From Macrococcoides caseolyticum (GTDB lineage: Bacteria; Bacillota; Bacilli; Staphylococcales; Staphylococcaceae): 64,000 nucleotides of DNA. Position 1 is the stretch's first letter; every line of letters starts with the position of its first letter. The translations under genes and the position numbers were made by a program. The stretch is from contig NZ_PPRM01000054.1 in NCBI RefSeq assembly GCF_002902665.1, positions 1-64,000 of the forward strand, read 5' to 3'. Of the stretch, positions 17,878 through 26,585 are shown piece after piece. Under the pieces are notes generated by a model, which was given only the letters and a program-made list of their open reading frames with translations, was not told the DNA's origin and made no database searches.

Positions 17878-19599
17878 TCAAAGAATTGTATAACTAACAT
17901 GCACTTGCACACCTGATTTGTCATTCGCAGTCGATATGTCATGTGCTAGAGAAACAGAACCACTAGGACTTATAGTTAAAGTGTTGTATTCTTTATTACC
18001 ACCGGTTACTGGCACTGTAAATACTACCACTTGTTTAGGTCTGTAACCCTCGTCAATGTTAAAAATCGGTTTAGTAAAGTTACCTTCCTTCCCTAAAAAA
18101 TGTCCTGTGATCGTGACAGTATCCCCAACTTTTATATACTTAACTTTTCTAGAATCTTCGGATTTCCAACCATTCAAAAATCCTGGAGTTTTCCATACAG
18201 GATTATTAGGTATCAAACTTACAGTATGAGGTAATCCTTCAACTGAAGCTGTTAGTTTAGACTTAGCTTCTAAATGTAGGTCTTTCTTATGACTACCTAC
18301 ATAATTGTAACCACGTATTGCTCCGATTAGCCTGCTGGAGTCGGTATCAGATTTATTATATAAAGCTTTGCCTTCTAGTATATAAGCATACTCTTCGAAA
18401 TAACTTTTAGCTTTGAAAGTACTTTCTTTATTGAAAACAGGCATTCTTCTATCAATGTAGTTGTTTTCAATTTTTTTCAATCTCACCGAATTTTCTGCAG
18501 TAGTATTCACTTGAGAATCTATTTCTCTACTCGTTTTTTTAGGTACATATAAAAAGTCGTAAACTTTTCTTTCGGTTGTCAAATCGTTATCGATAAGTCC
18601 ACCAATGAAATTGCCATTATGAATCGCTTGTGCAGAGCCACCACCATCAAGAGAATATGCATCCATCAAGTTTAAGCTTTTAGATATCCTAGTGATATCT
18701 TCATAAGTCATCCCTATATTATTAGACTTTCTACCATCAGTAACAATCACGTATAAATCTTTATTAGTATTTGTACCCACTACTACCCTAGGATGAGTTT
18801 CAGAGTAAGACCCTACCTTAGCAAAACTCTCTAGAGGTAGTTCCTGACCATTCTTAAGTATAGAAGCAAAGCCTGTAAAGCTATTATATACATTATCCTT
18901 CAGCATAGTGTCTGAAGTCGTATCTGATGGATAGTACTTAAACTCCCTATCCTTAGTTATACCTAGTATCTCATACTTTGAGGGAGTATCTTTATAGATT
19001 TCTCCGTCTTTTATATGTATTCCATATAATCCACCGCTATTAAAAATACTAGCATTTACTACAAAACTAGATCCAGTTCTTTCGAAAAACTCCCTAGGTG
19101 TTTCTCCTTCAATCTTATCTGTAGTACCTTTCTTTATTTCTATCTTTTCTCCGTCCTCATCTTCATAAGGTATAACAGTAACCCAATAATCCGTACTTGA
19201 AACTTCGTCTCTATATGATCTTGTGACTATCTCGTTGTAAAAAATATTCTTTTTCACATCATCTAATCCATCGAAATTTAATCGCGATTGTTTAATCCAT
19301 TTTTCCCCATCGTAAACATATACTGCGTTCTCATCTGTTACTCCTCTGATTTCTTTTAATTCTGCTTCTTTTGGTAAATCATTAAACGTAGCAACTGCTT
19401 CTTTTGGTTTGAAATCGTTTTTATCAATCCATCGAGAAATCATCTCTTGGATAGCTTCTGAAGATAATATCTCATCACCTTTTCCGTTTACGAAACCCCA
19501 CAAGTTCGACATTTCGCCGAATAAATAAGCAAAATTACTATTCACACCATTCACGTTTTCTCTATTTCCTCTGCCTGTATAAATATTTCTTATCACCAT
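17878..19599 (-). CDS. Baseplate/tail protein with phosphodiester glycosidase domain
   Basis: A 573-residue tail protein. Residues about 165-355 match the phosphodiester glycosidase (NAGPA) fold: VVNASIFNSGG, HPRVVVGTNTNKDLYVIVTDGRKSNN, and the hallmark AYSLDGGGSAQAI. NAGPA enzymes cleave sugar phosphodiesters; on a phage tail the natural target would be teichoic acid or another phosphate-linked surface polymer, which is inference. The N-terminus (MVIRNIYTGRG) is a virion-attachment part, and the last 110 residues look like a beta-rich domain. It lies between Dit and Tal. Confidence 0.82.
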   Translation of the reverse strand: MVIRNIYTGRGNRENVNGVNSNFAYLFGEMSNLWGFVNGKGDEILSSEAIQEMISRWIDKNDFKPKEAVATFNDLPKEAELKEIRGVTDENAVYVYDGEKWIKQSRLNFDGLDDVKKNIFYNEIVTRSYRDEVSSTDYWVTVIPYEDEDGEKIEIKKGTTDKIEGETPREFFERTGSSFVVNASIFNSGGLYGIHIKDGEIYKDTPSKYEILGITKDREFKYYPSDTTSDTMLKDNVYNSFTGFASILKNGQELPLESFAKVGSYSETHPRVVVGTNTNKDLYVIVTDGRKSNNIGMTYEDITRISKSLNLMDAYSLDGGGSAQAIHNGNFIGGLIDNDLTTERKVYDFLYVPKKTSREIDSQVNTTAENSVRLKKIENNYIDRRMPVFNKESTFKAKSYFEEYAYILEGKALYNKSDTDSSRLIGAIRGYNYVGSHKKDLHLEAKSKLTASVEGLPHTVSLIPNNPVWKTPGFLNGWKSEDSRKVKYIKVGDTVTITGHFLGKEGNFTKPIFNIDEGYRPKQVVVFTVPVTGGNKEYNTLTISPSGSVSLAHDISTANDKSGVQVHVSYTIL

Positions 19600-19612
19600 T
19601 TAATCCCTCTCC

Positions 19613-20524
19613 TTATTTATAGTAGTATTTAAAATCAAACTCGATACTACTTAATTTGCCACCTGTTATTGAGAAATTGTTCAACCCCGGTGCAATATCT
19701 ATAAATGTTAAATTCGTATCACGTAGTATGCTGATGTTGTTTAGTTTGATGTTTAGTCCGTCTAATATTAACGTGCCACTCACTGCTTTATTAACTTTAA
19801 ACGTTTTACCTGTCGTTAAATTCTTGATGCTGAAACCACTCGATGCACTCACACCTTTAACAGTAATTTTCAAGTACATACTTTCAGGCTGTACTGTCAC
19901 GTTACCTGCGTTGAATACTTTAAATTCATTTGTGGTAAATGTGTACCGAGTGTTATCGAAGTCGATATTATCAGCAGTACCATGTAAATCAGTATTCTCA
20001 TCATACGCTTGTGCGTTCAGTTGCATTGTTGTGTAGCGTGTCTGTGCATACGGTAAATCTACAGTAGTCAACTCAATAGAAAATTCATTGATATGTTTTT
20101 GATCATCAATCGTAATTTCACTCAAACTTTCAACGTAGTACTGTTTGCCATCTACATATTCACTTGATATGAGTGTCATATCTCCTGCCTTACTACCAAT
20201 CGTTTCATAATGTACTGTATTATAGTTATTTCGCATTTCACGTATATAATACTGTCCGTCAAACAACTCGTTGATACAGTCACGTAGATGTGCTACGTCA
20301 TGACCGTAATCTGCTTTAGCCTGGACGATTAATGTTATCTTTCTCGTCATGTAGTCGTAGCCATAATTAACTACACCACGTCCCTCTATTTCAGTTCTGT
20401 AGGAATTCTTACTAATCCCACCAATAATAAAAGAAAGCACCTCTAAAGAAGTGCCTGTCAATTCATTATCAGATATTTTATATTTCTTTGTACCTTTAAT
20501 AATTTCTGCATCTATATAATTCAT
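19613..20524 (-). CDS. Distal tail protein (Dit)
   Basis: A 303-residue protein of the phage tail family, forming the hexameric ring that joins the tail tube to the tip. The motif GRGVVNYGYDYMTRKITLIVQAKADYG and the following region RDCINELFDGQYYIREM are typical. It lies directly after the tape measure gene and before the fibre genes, the expected order. Confidence 0.9.
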   Translation of the reverse strand: MNYIDAEIIKGTKKYKISDNELTGTSLEVLSFIIGGISKNSYRTEIEGRGVVNYGYDYMTRKITLIVQAKADYGHDVAHLRDCINELFDGQYYIREMRNNYNTVHYETIGSKAGDMTLISSEYVDGKQYYVESLSEITIDDQKHINEFSIELTTVDLPYAQTRYTTMQLNAQAYDENTDLHGTADNIDFDNTRYTFTTNEFKVFNAGNVTVQPESMYLKITVKGVSASSGFSIKNLTTGKTFKVNKAVSGTLILDGLNIKLNNISILRDTNLTFIDIAPGLNNFSITGGKLSSIEFDFKYYYK

Positions 20525-20536
20525 ACATTCACTCCT

Positions 20537-23212
20537 TTAGAACGCTAAACTTTCATCGATTGCATCTTCTGTATTTACGTAACTTCTAATTATCTCTGCA
20601 TCACCTTCGTTGTGGACAGCTACGTTAACAACTGGTCTTGCTACGTCTACACCACTTGAAATGTCTGCATCGACTGTATTACGTAAATCTTTATTGAGAG
20701 AGCCTAAATCCTTATTCATACTTGCGTTGACTGATGCGAAGTCAGGATTGTAAGCATCTATCATTTCTTTTGCCATTTCAGTCACACTAGCGACTGCCAT
20801 TCGTGCATTATCAGTAATACCGATAGCCATACCTTCACTTGTAAATGCACCGATTTCTCTAAATACTTTAGAAGGCGATGCGATACCGAGTTTTGATTTA
20901 GCAGCTTCAATTGCGCCACCAACTGCATCGACTGCTGCCTTAACTAAATCGCCTGCTTTTTCTTTGATACCGTTAATCATACCCATGATTAAATCAGCGC
21001 CTGCACTAACCATGTCGCCAACAAAATCACCAACAGCACTTACCATGTCGCCTAATGCACCTGTTAATGAAGATAATGCTTCAGAGCCACCTGATACAAT
21101 TTCAGATACGAAGTTAGACATAGCATCGATAACGTTAGAAATCGTTTGAGATGCCCAATCTATGATTGCATTCAACATATTACCGAGTGCTTCTACAACT
21201 GCATCTTTCGCAGCATTAAACTTCTCACTAATCCATTGATATGCATTTTGAACAAAATCGCTAATGATAGGTAGAATTATGCCAACGACATTAGATATCA
21301 TTGTCATCATAGAATTCCAAATGTTAGAGAGTGTAGACTTTATGGTTTCCCATGCACCCGACCAATCGCCATTAAGTATTTGCATACCTACTTTAACAAT
21401 CCCGAGAATTAAATCGACTGCAATTCGTATTACGTTTTTTATCATTTCCCACGCTACTTGTACAATCGGAACAATGATAGCCATAGCAACTTGTATTACA
21501 GTAAGAATTGTATTCCAAATACGTGTCGCAGTTTGCATGATTAAATCGTTATTTTCATTCCACCAGGAAACTAAAGTCCCCCATATCTGCATTACGAAAG
21601 TAACAACTGCTTGTATAGCCATAGAGATGTACTCTTTAATCTGATTCCATATTTCAGTAACTTTGATGCGGAAATCCTCGTTTGTTTGCCACAGATATAC
21701 AAACATACCAACCAATACTGCAATAACGCCGATAATTGCCCACACTGGTGCTGAAATCATACCTAATGCACCACTTAACAAACCAAAGCCGATGCGTACA
21801 AAATCAAGTACAGGTGCAAGTTGCATGAACATACCTAACAAAGTTAGGCCAATTGCTACAATTTGTCCTATCATAGGGTGTGCTTCAAGCATTTTTGATA
21901 CCCAATCAGCAAATCCACTCACCATTTCTAACACTGCTTGTCCAAGTGGCGCTACTGCAATACCAAAATTAACAATCGCCATCACGATACTACCGATTAA
22001 TCCCATGATCGTCGGACCATTTGTCTGCACGTATTCAATAAACTTCTGAAATCCGTCACTTGCAGCTATCGTTGCACTCCATTCGGCAAACTTCGCACTC
22101 ATAATAACTAACGAATCGAATATTGTTTGTGAATTTGGTGCGAATGCTTTAAACAGGTTGAAGATACCCTCGAAAGTATTACCGAAGATTTCTCCGATTT
22201 TAGGGAGATTTTCTTGGACGTAAGCGATAAAATTCTGTATACCTTCGGCAGTACTTACTTTTTGTGACCACTCCTGAAAACTTGTGGCCATATTTTGAAA
22301 GCCTTGCGACATAAATTTAAACAAAGGAGCAAACTGTGTGAAAATATTAATAAAGCCATCTCCAAATCGCCCTATGCCATGCAATAAATCATTAAATATT
22401 TGTACGCCTACGCCACCCATCATCTCGAAAAATTTCTGTGCAGTTGAGCTCGTTTGTGCCCATTTCAGCATCTCGGATGAAGCGTTCTGCATAGCAGTAA
22501 CTACACCACTTAAAAATGGCGTAAGCCCTTCTAACGCTACTTTTGCAGTATTCATACCGTTAGCCATTGTGGTAAAGATTCCGTCAGCATTAAGCGTTAC
22601 TATCTCTTGCCACTTACTCTTTAAACCATCTAAAGTAGATTGATACGCTTGAGTTGCGCTACTTGCCTGTATAAGCCCATCTTCTAACATTTTGATAGCT
22701 GTTGATGCCATAAAACCGAAAGCGTAAGCACCTGCTTGTAAGATAGCAAACGCACCGTATAAACCTATAGCACCTCCACCAACAACGGCTAATGCGTTAC
22801 CCACTGCCATGATTGCAGGTACTAATGCTGCGACAATAGGTATTATTGCAGTGAACGAACTGAGTAGCCCACCTTTGATTACGTTAGCTCCTACAGTACC
22901 AAATGAACGTATACTGTTCGCGAGTTCATCCATATCACTTCCGAATTTATCATTAGCACTTTGAATCTGTCGCCATGCTGCCATGAATTTATTTGTTTTC
23001 AGTTCAACTTCTTTTTCGATGTCGTCGGCTTCAAACCGTTTCGCTAGTGCTTCAGCTTTTAACAAGTCACGTCTAAAGCTATTGATATTTGCTTCAATGT
23101 CTACTACGACATCATCATCTAAACTCTTTGCCATCGCCATTGCCTTCTTGATATCACGTTCAAAGTCGTCAATATCTGCCATGATTTTAGCAACGAATTC
23201 GGCCATATCCAT
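20537..23212 (-). CDS. Tail tape measure protein
   Basis: An 891-residue protein, the longest in the prophage, that sets tail length and is injected ahead of DNA. It begins with a coiled-coil region, contains long hydrophobic helical stretches (about 110-165 and 400-520) and repeated aromatic segments (WNQIKEYI, WNTILTV, WNSMMTM), and ends with the typical SPSKVFREIGAFTSEGM motif near residue 800. AGGAGTGAT precedes the ATG at 23212. Confidence 0.95.
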   Translation of the reverse strand: MDMAEFVAKIMADIDDFERDIKKAMAMAKSLDDDVVVDIEANINSFRRDLLKAEALAKRFEADDIEKEVELKTNKFMAAWRQIQSANDKFGSDMDELANSIRSFGTVGANVIKGGLLSSFTAIIPIVAALVPAIMAVGNALAVVGGGAIGLYGAFAILQAGAYAFGFMASTAIKMLEDGLIQASSATQAYQSTLDGLKSKWQEIVTLNADGIFTTMANGMNTAKVALEGLTPFLSGVVTAMQNASSEMLKWAQTSSTAQKFFEMMGGVGVQIFNDLLHGIGRFGDGFINIFTQFAPLFKFMSQGFQNMATSFQEWSQKVSTAEGIQNFIAYVQENLPKIGEIFGNTFEGIFNLFKAFAPNSQTIFDSLVIMSAKFAEWSATIAASDGFQKFIEYVQTNGPTIMGLIGSIVMAIVNFGIAVAPLGQAVLEMVSGFADWVSKMLEAHPMIGQIVAIGLTLLGMFMQLAPVLDFVRIGFGLLSGALGMISAPVWAIIGVIAVLVGMFVYLWQTNEDFRIKVTEIWNQIKEYISMAIQAVVTFVMQIWGTLVSWWNENNDLIMQTATRIWNTILTVIQVAMAIIVPIVQVAWEMIKNVIRIAVDLILGIVKVGMQILNGDWSGAWETIKSTLSNIWNSMMTMISNVVGIILPIISDFVQNAYQWISEKFNAAKDAVVEALGNMLNAIIDWASQTISNVIDAMSNFVSEIVSGGSEALSSLTGALGDMVSAVGDFVGDMVSAGADLIMGMINGIKEKAGDLVKAAVDAVGGAIEAAKSKLGIASPSKVFREIGAFTSEGMAIGITDNARMAVASVTEMAKEMIDAYNPDFASVNASMNKDLGSLNKDLRNTVDADISSGVDVARPVVNVAVHNEGDAEIIRSYVNTEDAIDESLAF

Positions 23213-23218
23213 ACGCTA

Positions 23219-23728
23219 TCACTCCTTTCTGTTTGCTTTGTTTCGTTCGTCAATCCACTTCTGCATTGCAGCATCTTGAATTTTACGAATCTGTTTACGC
23301 TCCCATTTTTTCTTCTTCTGATCTAATTCATAAGAGCCCTCAGTCTGATTGATTAACGCACGTTCTTTTTCTAACTTACGGTTAATATCTTTAATATCCT
23401 TACCGTTCGTCATACGCGCGTACATTACAGCTTGTAACCTCAAATCTTCTAAAGCGTCTAAGCGTCTATGTCTTGCGCCTTTAACCATTAGCTCCCATTC
23501 TTTTAATGTCATGCAGAGTAAATCGTCTAAAGGTATGTAACCAATCATGCGAGAAGTTGTTTCTACAATGTAATCAAAATCAACTACTTGGCGATTTCGT
23601 AAGGTGTTTTGCCTGTGATTTCTTGATACAGATTCTTGAACATTTCCACTTGAGCCAGTGATTCTTCTTTTTCTTCTTTCGATTTCGCTCTCGCTGAAGT
23701 GTTCATCATGAACCAGTACGTCTTCATC
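23219..23728 (-). CDS. Tail assembly chaperone, T part made by -1 frameshift (gpGT)
   Basis: The second half of the tail assembly chaperone. Its reading frame is open from a TAA just before the slippery site at 23728-23734 down to 23219 and has no ribosome site of its own. Sequence around FDYIVETTSRMIGYIPLDDLL and EWELMVKGARHRRLDA is typical of the T domain. With a -1 shift after codon 113 of the upstream gene the fusion is 282 residues. gpGT coats the tape measure and recruits tail tube protein during assembly, and the tape measure gene follows directly. Confidence 0.85.
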   Translation of the reverse strand, partial: DEDVLVHDEHFSESEIERRKRRITGSSGNVQESVSRNHRQNTLRNRQVVDFDYIVETTSRMIGYIPLDDLLCMTLKEWELMVKGARHRRLDALEDLRLQAVMYARMTNGKDIKDINRKLEKERALINQTEGSYELDQKKKKWERKQIRKIQDAAMQKWIDERNKANRKE

Positions 23729-24066
23729 TTTCCCTTAAAATATCCACCTTCATTTAATACTTCTAATGCTGATTTGAAGTATTCGAGCATGTCTGTACCT
23801 TTATCGATTTCGTCCATGAAAAACTCTTCGATTTCATCGAATGTGAGTTTATTATTTTTCTCATGAGAGGTTGCGCAATGCCAGAATTGAATTAATTTCT
23901 CTACGTCTTGTTGCATGAGCCCCATGAAGATACTTACAACACCATCTGATTCAACTTCTTTACCTTTGTGTTCAGTTTTACCTGCGTATTGTTTTGCTGT
24001 ACGCGAGAAAGCTACGCTACCTTTTGCTTGATAAATATGGTTATTGATTGTGATTTGATTTGACAT
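23584..24066 (-). CDS. Tail assembly chaperone gpG
   Basis: A 160-residue acidic helical protein (MSNQITINNHIYQAKG) between the major tail protein and the tape measure gene, the fixed place of gpG-type chaperones in siphoviruses. It keeps the tape measure protein soluble during tail assembly. The frame contains a GGGAAAG heptamer at codons 112-113 in the correct phase for -1 slipping, giving the longer gpGT in a fraction of translations. GGAGT precedes the ATG. Confidence 0.88.
   Translation of the reverse strand: MSNQITINNHIYQAKGSVAFSRTAKQYAGKTEHKGKEVESDGVVSIFMGLMQQDVEKLIQFWHCATSHEKNNKLTFDEIEEFFMDEIDKGTDMLEYFKSALEVLNEGGYFKGKMKTYWFMMNTSARAKSKEEKEESLAQVEMFKNLYQEITGKTPYEIAK
23728..23734 (-). 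promoter_or_regulatory. -1 programmed frameshift site GGGAAAG
   Basis: On the minus strand the zero-frame codons read AAG GGA AAG, giving the heptamer G GGA AAG, the same one used by phage lambda G-T. In the -1 frame a TAA stop lies directly before it, and the frame is then open to 23219. Confidence 0.8.
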
Positions 24067-24101
24067 GTTATTACTCCTTTATAAATATATTTTTGACAAA
24101 T

Positions 24102-24125
24102 AAAAAAAGGGAGCTAATGCTCCCT
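24102..24125 (-). terminator. Terminator or attenuator after the major tail protein
   Basis: AGGGAGC pairs with GCTCCCT over a TAAT loop, followed on the minus strand by seven T. It lies between the major tail gene and gpG and would lower expression of the downstream tail genes. Confidence 0.85.
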
Positions 24126-24129
24126 AAAA

Positions 24130-24702
24130 TTAAACTGTTGGTGCGTTCTGATACGCTACATCTTCGTAGTCGCCTGTTTCCTGTCCGATTGTCTCGTACA
24201 GTACTTGCTTAGCAATAGACGCATCTAAGATAACATCAGGTAATTTAGGCTCGTTGCCACGCGCTGAATTTAACTTCACTTTGAATGATGCTTCTAATTC
24301 TTCTGATTCATCATCAATCTTAAGTGAACGTGATTCAGGTACGATATAAGCGAATACAGAATTGTGACCATCTTTTTCAACTGGTGAACCTGTTGATTTG
24401 TCTGTATACTTTACCACTTTGTTATTGATTAACCATGTACGCATCTGTTCACCACGTTGAATTGCATCAACTAAATCTTGGTCGCGTTTCTCATTTGAAT
24501 CGTAAGGGAATGTAATCTCGATTGTTTCTTCGAATGATTCTTGAAACCAATCTTTTTTATTACCAACCAAACGTTCTTTAAGGTTATTCTCAATCTCGTG
24601 TCCAATTTCAGTTGATGCAGAAATAGCGTAATCTGCTGCTTTAGCTAATGCTTTTGATATTTTTGTTGGAATCGTTACTACTGTCCAATTATTTGCTGCC
24701 AT
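24130..24702 (-). CDS. Major tail protein
   Basis: A 190-residue protein that polymerises into the tail tube. It begins MAANNWTVVTIPTKISKALAK and matches the TP901-1/phi13-like major tail family in length and layout. It lies between the tail terminator-like gene and the chaperone gpG. A GGAGATG ribosome site precedes the ATG, and the adjoining attenuator fits high expression. Confidence 0.88.
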   Translation of the reverse strand: MAANNWTVVTIPTKISKALAKAADYAISASTEIGHEIENNLKERLVGNKKDWFQESFEETIEITFPYDSNEKRDQDLVDAIQRGEQMRTWLINNKVVKYTDKSTGSPVEKDGHNSVFAYIVPESRSLKIDDESEELEASFKVKLNSARGNEPKLPDVILDASIAKQVLYETIGQETGDYEDVAYQNAPTV

Positions 24703-25178
24703 TAGATCATCTCCTTATTTTTGTATCGCACATTATGTACGACTGTATAATTCATTCGCACTACACCATGCATCGTCTCTCTATCAATATCAGTGAATAC
24801 TTGCTGCATCTCTTTCTTGATATGAATTACTTTCGCGTTTGGTAGTAGTGGTTTTTCTTCTAAAAAATAAACCACATCTCGCAATAACTGTCGTGTACTA
24901 TCAGTCGCAAGATATGGCTTTTCGTTATTTCTGTGATATGCATGTACCGTAACTGAAATTGATTCAGTGTAAGCGTTCGTGCCACGAGTTTCAGTAACAT
25001 CACTCTCGCCCACAACGATATAACTGAATTTCGGCATCTTATTACCATTAGCATCGACACCTATATTTTCAGTTACTCGGTCATGTATCTCTCCGTTTAA
25101 CAACGTATTTAATTTTGATTGCAGTAAGTTACTCATGATGCCACGTAATAACTCTTGTTCTGCTGATGGAAATCTCAT
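24702..25178 (-). CDS. Tail terminator/completion protein (DUF3168-like)
   Basis: A 158-residue protein with the pattern of the DUF3168 or tail-terminator family (YIVVGESDVTETRGTNAYTESISVTVHAY), thought to cap the tail tube and join it to the head. It shares one base with the start of the major tail gene and follows the HK97 gp10-like gene by four bases. GGAAGTGAT precedes the ATG at 25178; an internal ATG (MSNLLQS) is possible. Confidence 0.8.
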   Translation of the reverse strand: MRFPSAEQELLRGIMSNLLQSKLNTLLNGEIHDRVTENIGVDANGNKMPKFSYIVVGESDVTETRGTNAYTESISVTVHAYHRNNEKPYLATDSTRQLLRDVVYFLEEKPLLPNAKVIHIKKEMQQVFTDIDRETMHGVVRMNYTVVHNVRYKNKEMI

Positions 25179-25182
25179 TTAA

Positions 25183-25578
25183 TCACTTCCTATTAAAGTA
25201 ACTGTTAAAGTAGTCTCTACTAATGTGTAAGCTAGGATACCAAAAAGGCTGTGCAGGCATACCGTAAGTCGTATACCATTTACCGTCTTTTTGGTAGGAC
25301 CATGGTATCGTTTTAGCACGTGAGCCACCTGACCCTTCTGCATAGATACCTGTTCCCCATTCGATAAACTTTGCATGTTCTGCACCGACTGAAACAATGC
25401 CTGTGTACCCACCATTTTCAAAGTCATAGCCGATACTATTCTTAAGTGCTGATGTATCGACTGGCGCACGTGTAGATGATTCATTAAACTGTGTCATCGT
25501 CGTTTCTGCTATACCTTTTTTTACATCTGCCTCAACACGCTTCTGAAACTGTTTCAGGCCTTTAACGATATTATTCAT
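25183..25578 (-). CDS. HK97 gp10-like tail component
   Basis: A 131-residue protein of the HK97 gp10 family, with the hallmark RAPVDTSALKNSIGYDFENGGYTGIVSVGAEHAKFIEWGTG region around residues 40-85. It belongs to the neck and tail completion genes. It overlaps the preceding head-closure gene by four bases (ATGA), a sign of coupled translation. Confidence 0.9.
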   Translation of the reverse strand: MNNIVKGLKQFQKRVEADVKKGIAETTMTQFNESSTRAPVDTSALKNSIGYDFENGGYTGIVSVGAEHAKFIEWGTGIYAEGSGGSRAKTIPWSYQKDGKWYTTYGMPAQPFWYPSLHISRDYFNSYFNRK

Positions 25579-25907
25579 ATGCGACTTAATGGAATCTTTA
25601 TCACTTCGTGTTGTCCCCCCTGGTCCTCTAAATCGCCAATAATACGATACTTAACATTTTCAAATGTTACTGTATCTGTTGATTTGATGTCAGAACCATA
25701 AGGGAGGTATAACTGTCGTGGTAAATCTTTCCCCATATTTTTATATTTCAATTCCTCGCTTGTTGAAGGTGTGTCCATGAAACCTGTTAAATCACGTGTA
25801 GTTGAGACAGTTGTTTCTTTAGGTGGATAGACTGACTTGTCGATTGTCGTTGATGATCGCGTGACTGTGATATTGTGCGTATAGAACATATTAAACATAT
25901 CTACCAC
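25575..25907 (-). CDS. Head-tail adaptor (head closure) protein
   Basis: A 110-residue beta-rich protein at the usual head-closure position, between the connector and the gp10-like gene. The motif DIKSTDTVTFENVKYRIIGDLEDQG fits SPP1 gp16/phage head-tail joining proteins. It overlaps the connector gene by seven bases. Confidence 0.78.
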   Translation of the reverse strand: MVDMFNMFYTHNITVTRSSTTIDKSVYPPKETTVSTTRDLTGFMDTPSTSEELKYKNMGKDLPRQLYLPYGSDIKSTDTVTFENVKYRIIGDLEDQGGQHEVIKIPLSRI

Positions 25908-26194
25908 ACCATCTTTCTATGCTTTTTCAAAGTCCTGTAAAGTGTTGATGGTAGATTGCTATTTATCGAATAACTCACAGTACCCATACTCTTGCTTGAG
26001 AGAAAGTCTAAATCAGCGTACTTAATACTTTTTGCGATAAAAATTTGCACACCCTCCGGAAAGGGTGCGACAAATTCAGCGTTACAATGTTCTTCTGCTA
26101 GTCCATGATAGATATCAACCAAATGCAACAACTTAGCATCGTCGTACTGTGTTGGTTGCCATTCGTTTATGCGTCTTACATCTTCAGGTAACAT
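25901..26194 (-). CDS. Head-tail connector protein
   Basis: A 97-residue helical protein of the Phage_connect_1/gp15-like type (VDIYHGLAEEHCN, IFIAKSIKYADLDF) that sits under the portal and starts the neck. AGGTGG precedes the ATG. The small genes upstream belong to the same operon. Confidence 0.78.
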   Translation of the reverse strand: MLPEDVRRINEWQPTQYDDAKLLHLVDIYHGLAEEHCNAEFVAPFPEGVQIFIAKSIKYADLDFLSSKSMGTVSYSINSNLPSTLYRTLKKHRKMVW

Positions 26195-26202
26195 GTAACC
26201 AC

Positions 26203-26379
26203 CTACTTCTTATCGATACGTTCGAATACATCAGTATACTTTTCGTATCCTTTTTGTTTGAGTATTTCTTCTTGAATTTCTTCAGCACGTTTAACTGTAA
26301 GCTCCACGATATCGCCTACAGTTAATTTCACACCTTCCTTATTCAAGTTGACCGGTTTTTTGACTAAAAAATCAGCCAT
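26203..26379 (-). CDS. Small unknown head-region protein (58 residues)
   Basis: Short frame MADFLVKKPVNLNKEGVKL to YTDVFERIDKK with an AGGAGTGAT ribosome site before the ATG. Between major capsid and connector many siphoviruses carry one or two such proteins, sometimes capsid decoration or head-completion factors. Mixed charge, no membrane segment, no family recognised. Confidence 0.7.
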   Translation of the reverse strand: MADFLVKKPVNLNKEGVKLTVGDIVELTVKRAEEIQEEILKQKGYEKYTDVFERIDKK

Positions 26380-26394
26380 ATAATCACTCCTTTA

Positions 26395-26574
26395 CTACTT
26401 CAATAACTCGATTAATTCTGCTTTAGTTGCTTTCGAATCAAATTCGAGTTCTTTTTCTTTAGCTAATTTTACAAGTTCATCTTTATTTAACTTTGATAAA
26501 TCTTGTTTAGGCTCTAATTTTTCTTGAGTTGTTACATTATCATGTTGCGAACGTCTTAGTGTTCCGATACCCAT
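26395..26574 (-). CDS. Small protein with HeH/LEM-like domain (59 residues)
   Basis: Short frame MGIGTLRRSQHDNVTTQ to KATKAELIELLK, with GGAGTG before the ATG. The C-terminal 35 residues (LSKLNKDELVKLAKEKE, FDSKATKAELIELL) have the helix-extension-helix pattern of the HeH/LEM and Rho N-terminal type, common at the end of small phage head proteins. It directly follows the major capsid gene. Confidence 0.72.
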   Translation of the reverse strand: MGIGTLRRSQHDNVTTQEKLEPKQDLSKLNKDELVKLAKEKELEFDSKATKAELIELLK

Positions 26575-26585
26575 TTAAATCACTC

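Noticed and set aside
20537-23212. Plus-strand open frames opposite the tape measure gene
   Set aside because: They are mirror frames of a long coding region, low in complexity and without ribosome sites.
25179-25484. Open frame of 101 residues on the minus strand
   Set aside because: It lies wholly within the HK97 gp10-like gene in a different frame; the gp10 frame has clear family motifs and the coupled start.
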